Source: Bradyrhizobium sp. JYMT SZCCT0428 (lineage in GTDB: Bacteria > Pseudomonadota > Alphaproteobacteria > Rhizobiales > Xanthobacteraceae). Taken from it: a DNA stretch of 64,000 nt. The stretch lies in the NCBI RefSeq assembly GCF_018131075.1, contig NZ_JAFCLS010000039.1, positions 1-64,000 of the forward strand, written 5' to 3'. Below, one piece after another: positions 61,697 through 64,000 of the stretch. Numbering within the stretch: the first letter of the stretch is position 1; every line of letters starts with the position of its first letter. Under the pieces are notes generated by a model, which was not told the origin of the DNA, searched no databases, and worked only from the letters and a program-made list of their open reading frames with translations. The position numbers were made by a program, and so were the translations under genes.

Positions 61697-62470
61697 TCAG
61701 CGTTCCACAAACGCCTTCTCGATCACGAAGTGACCGGGCTGGCTGTGACTGCCTTCGAGGAAGTCGCGGCTCTCGAACAGCTGGCGCAGTTCTTCCAGCA
61801 TGCCGGGGCTGCCGCACATCATGATGCGGTCGGTCGCGATATCCAGCGGCGGCTGGTGGATGTCGTTGAACAGCTGCTCCGAGGTGATCAGGTCGGTGAT
61901 GCGGCCGCGGTTGCGGAACGGCTCGCGGGTCACGGTCGGATAATACAGCAGCTTCTCGGACAATAGCGGTCCGAACAATTCGTCATCGCGCAGCTTCGCG
62001 ACCAGCTCCTCGCCATAAGCGAGTTCGGAAACCTGCCGGCAGCCATGAACCAGCACGATGGTTTCATAGCGCTCATAGACATCGGGATCCTTGATCAGGC
62101 TGGCGAACGGCGCGAGCCCGGTGCCGGTCGACAGCAGCAGCAGGCGCTTGCCCGGAATCAGGTTGTCGGTGATCAGCGTTCCCGTCGCCTTGCGGCCGAC
62201 CAGGATGGTGTCGCCTTCACGGATCTTCTGCAGCTTCGAGGTCAGCGGCCCGTCCGCGACCTTGATCGAGAAGAACTCGAGTTCCTCCTCGTGATTGGCG
62301 CTCGCCATGCTGTAGGCGCGCAGCAGCGGCCGGCCCTCGACCTCGAGGCCGATCATCGCGAACTGCCCATTCTGGAAACGGAAGCCGGAATCGCGGGTGG
62401 CGGTGAAGCTGAAAAGCGTATCGGTCCAATGACGGACAGAAAGAACTTTCTCTCTATAGAACGCGCTCAT
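61697..62470 (-). CDS. fpr: Ferredoxin-NADP reductase
   Basis: A 257-residue flavoprotein that moves electrons between NADPH and ferredoxin or flavodoxin. The FAD motif is LLRAYSMASAN and the NADP part has LLSTGTGLAPFASLI and MCGSPGMLEEL. The C-terminus ends FVIEKAFVER, as in the bacterial fpr subgroup. ATG at 62470 gives the normal length. It is divergent from the ATP-grasp gene, 300 bases away. Confidence 0.93.
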   Translation of the reverse strand: MSAFYREKVLSVRHWTDTLFSFTATRDSGFRFQNGQFAMIGLEVEGRPLLRAYSMASANHEEELEFFSIKVADGPLTSKLQKIREGDTILVGRKATGTLITDNLIPGKRLLLLSTGTGLAPFASLIKDPDVYERYETIVLVHGCRQVSELAYGEELVAKLRDDELFGPLLSEKLLYYPTVTREPFRNRGRITDLITSEQLFNDIHQPPLDIATDRIMMCGSPGMLEELRQLFESRDFLEGSHSQPGHFVIEKAFVER

Positions 62471-62770
62471 GTGTTTTCGTTTTTCCTGACGTCTTGGTGT
62501 AGAACAATTCAGTTTCTTGCCGGGTTTTCGGGTCTCGAAACGACGAAAACCCCCGAAATCATTGGCGATTTGACGTTTCAATTGCGCCAAAGAGAGAGAT
62601 AGTCAAGATCGATTGCCGCACAATTGATAGCTCGGAATGGCAGTCGGTTTATTTTGCAGAAAGGTTCGATTGGTCTTCGTTAACGTAAGACCACACGCGC
62701 AATTAACTTGCTGAAATCGGCGCCGATCTGGCAATAAATTGCTACGCAAATATTAGAAAAAAGAGACCGA
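62471..62770. promoter_or_regulatory. Divergent intergenic region of fpr and the ATP-grasp gene
   Basis: These 300 A+T-richer bases lie between two divergent genes and hold no ORF with a family. They should contain both promoters. I cannot assign a specific operator. Confidence 0.45.
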
Positions 62771-63769
62771 ATGCGAAGCGTGAAAGAATTTCGGCAAGGT
62801 AAACCGGGCTTTTATCCGGACCAGTCGATCTATGCCGAATTCGCCTGCGCTGAATTCGGATTAACTTTTCGCGATCTCGACGGCGGCTCGGGACTGATCT
62901 TCAGCATCGCTTCAAAGGCAAAATCCCTGCATTTCGGCGCCGGCCGCTGCTCGTGGTACCCGCAAAACAATGCCACCGCCTCGACGCTGGCGTCCGACAA
63001 ATACTTCACTGGCAAAGTTCTTGAAGAGGCCGGCGTGCGAACGATCGGCGGTGAGTATTTCTTCCTGCACGATCGCTATCGTGCGCATCGACCATTGGGC
63101 CACGAGCGCGACGACGCGCTGGCGTATTTTCGCAAGCTGGGCGCGGCCGCCTTCGTCAAACCGTTGACGGGATCGCGCGGCGATTTCGCGCAAAGGGTAC
63201 AAGACGAAGCTGCGCTGACCCGATATCTCGACGACGTCGCGAAATATTATGACGCGGTCCTGATCCAGCCGGTCGTCGAAGGCGTCGAGTTCCGGATATT
63301 CCTGCTCGACGATGATGCGCTGTACTGCGCGCGCAAATATCCGCCCTTCGTCCGCGGCGACGGCGTGTACACGTTGCGCGAATTGTTCACTGCCCATAAC
63401 GATGCCCTTCGCGCCCGCGGCCTTTCGCCGGTGTCGCCAGGGGATAGCGACTCTTCGCTCGACGCCGTGCTGGCAAAGGACGAACGCCGCGACATCCCCG
63501 GGCGGATGAATCTGAGCGCAGGCGGAACGATGGTACTCGAAGCAGCGCCTTCCGAAGCAGCGGTTACGCTGGCGAAAAAAGCCACCAGCGCGCTCGGGCT
63601 TCGTGTCGCAGCCGTCGATCTGTTCGCCGGCATCGGCGGCGAGCCCGGCGCAGCAACCGTGATCGAGGTCAATTCCAATCCGTCGATCCGGCTGCTGGAA
63701 GAATCCGATCGCGGCGACCTGATCCTCAAGATCTGGCATCACACCTTTTCTTCCATGGGTCTGCTCTAG
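62771..63769 (+). CDS. ATP-grasp ligase resembling the cyanophycin-synthetase ATP-grasp domain
   Basis: A 332-residue ATP-grasp enzyme. ATP-binding text is FVKPLTGSRGDFAQRV, the central segment is IQPVVEGVEFRIFLLDDDALYCARKYPPFVRGDGVYTLREL, and the metal-binding end is VIEVNSNPSIRLLEES. The GDG and Arg-Tyr-Pro context is reminiscent of CphA. It would make an amide or peptide bond by way of an acyl phosphate. It overlaps by one base the Mur-ligase-like gene that follows (TAGTG), so the two probably work together. Substrate unknown. Confidence 0.8.
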   Translation: MRSVKEFRQGKPGFYPDQSIYAEFACAEFGLTFRDLDGGSGLIFSIASKAKSLHFGAGRCSWYPQNNATASTLASDKYFTGKVLEEAGVRTIGGEYFFLHDRYRAHRPLGHERDDALAYFRKLGAAAFVKPLTGSRGDFAQRVQDEAALTRYLDDVAKYYDAVLIQPVVEGVEFRIFLLDDDALYCARKYPPFVRGDGVYTLRELFTAHNDALRARGLSPVSPGDSDSSLDAVLAKDERRDIPGRMNLSAGGTMVLEAAPSEAAVTLAKKATSALGLRVAAVDLFAGIGGEPGAATVIEVNSNPSIRLLEESDRGDLILKIWHHTFSSMGLL

Positions 63770-64000
63770 TGTTTGACCTGCCGAAATATGGCGACGGCAT
63801 CTGCCTCGCGCGCCTCGCCGAATTGCTCGACGCGCTCGGGATCGATCGCGCACGGCTGCAGCGGAGTTCGGTCGTGGTGACCGGCTCGAACGGCAAGGGC
63901 AGCACGGCGGCGATGTGCGCTGCGATCGGTCGCGCCTATGGCCTGCGAACCGGCCTCTTCACCTCACCGCACCTGTTGCGCTTCAATGAGCGAATTCGGA
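63769..64000 (+). CDS. Mur-ligase/FolC-like protein, partial
   Basis: The gene starts at GTG 63769 and runs off the window; 77 residues are visible. It begins FDLPKYGDGICLARLAELLD, has the P-loop VTGSNGKGSTAAMCAAIGRA and then GLFTSPHLLRFNERIR, as in folylpolyglutamate synthases. Because of the coupled ATP-grasp gene it may instead be the Mur-ligase partner of an amide-forming pair. Confidence 0.8.
   Translation, partial: MFDLPKYGDGICLARLAELLDALGIDRARLQRSSVVVTGSNGKGSTAAMCAAIGRAYGLRTGLFTSPHLLRFNERIR

Noticed and set aside
62912..63853. A 313-codon frame on the minus strand
   Set aside because: It is antisense to the ATP-grasp gene, which has clear family motifs.

Overview
The window reads as chromosomal DNA of a Bradyrhizobium-type alphaproteobacterium (Bradyrhizobium, Rhodopseudomonas and relatives). 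The basis is high G+C with long open antisense frames, many orphan Bug/TctC and branched-chain-type binding proteins, NitT/TauT transport, an ECF42/DGPF module, DUF1127 proteins, and dispersed palindromic repeats that I recall from this group. I see no rRNA, tRNA, CRISPR array, phage or intact insertion sequence. Genus is inferred from content; no search was run.

Layout. 1-530: two repeat elements. 0.57-9.6 kb: a PAS-GGDEF-EAL phosphodiesterase, a chemoreceptor behind an orphan amino-acid-type binding protein, a flavin monooxygenase divergent from a TctC-type binding protein, and an L,D-transpeptidase. 9.9-14.6 kb: mepA, then a molybdate block (stand-alone Mop, an unrecognised secreted protein, modA, modB, and a short modC without its TOBE domain), then a His/Gly-rich secreted protein. 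14.6-25.4 kb: a LysR regulator divergent from three small genes, a CaiB/BaiF CoA-transferase with a GrdB-like protein, a NhaP2-type antiporter divergent from an MscS channel, map, an MBL-fold protein and radC. 25.4-31.7 kb: IclR divergent from a second TctC protein, a serine hydrolase with a C-terminal PDZ-like region under a membrane AraC regulator, and a LuxR-like sensor lacking its HTH. 31.7-36.3 kb: a tungstate-type locus (HTH-PBP regulator, tupB, tupC, tupA, a modA-like gene) that ends with a clear paralogue of the secreted protein in the mod block. 36.3-42 kb: serine hydrolase, LysR, SDR, tautomerase and a frameshifted MFS gene. 42-45.7 kb: an animal-type heme peroxidase, a caspase-fold C25-like peptidase and an 81-residue protein in one operon. 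45.9-48 kb: ECF42 sigma factor with two DGPF proteins. 48-54.7 kb: a NitT/TauT transport operon with a 2-hydroxyacid dehydrogenase and a tandem Inh inhibitor, then a creatininase-family gene. 54.7-64 kb: a double-barrel porin, a CorC-type protein, an FMN glutamate-synthase-like protein, a patatin, fpr, and an ATP-grasp ligase translationally coupled to a Mur-ligase/FolC-like gene cut by the window end.

Two candidates for undescribed systems stand out. One is the secreted two-cysteine family (11196-11699 and 35767-36273), which sits in both the molybdate and the tungstate uptake operons and probably serves oxyanion uptake. The other is the peroxidase/caspase-like peptidase/small-protein operon (42221-45697), a lower-G+C island bordered by a broken gene.
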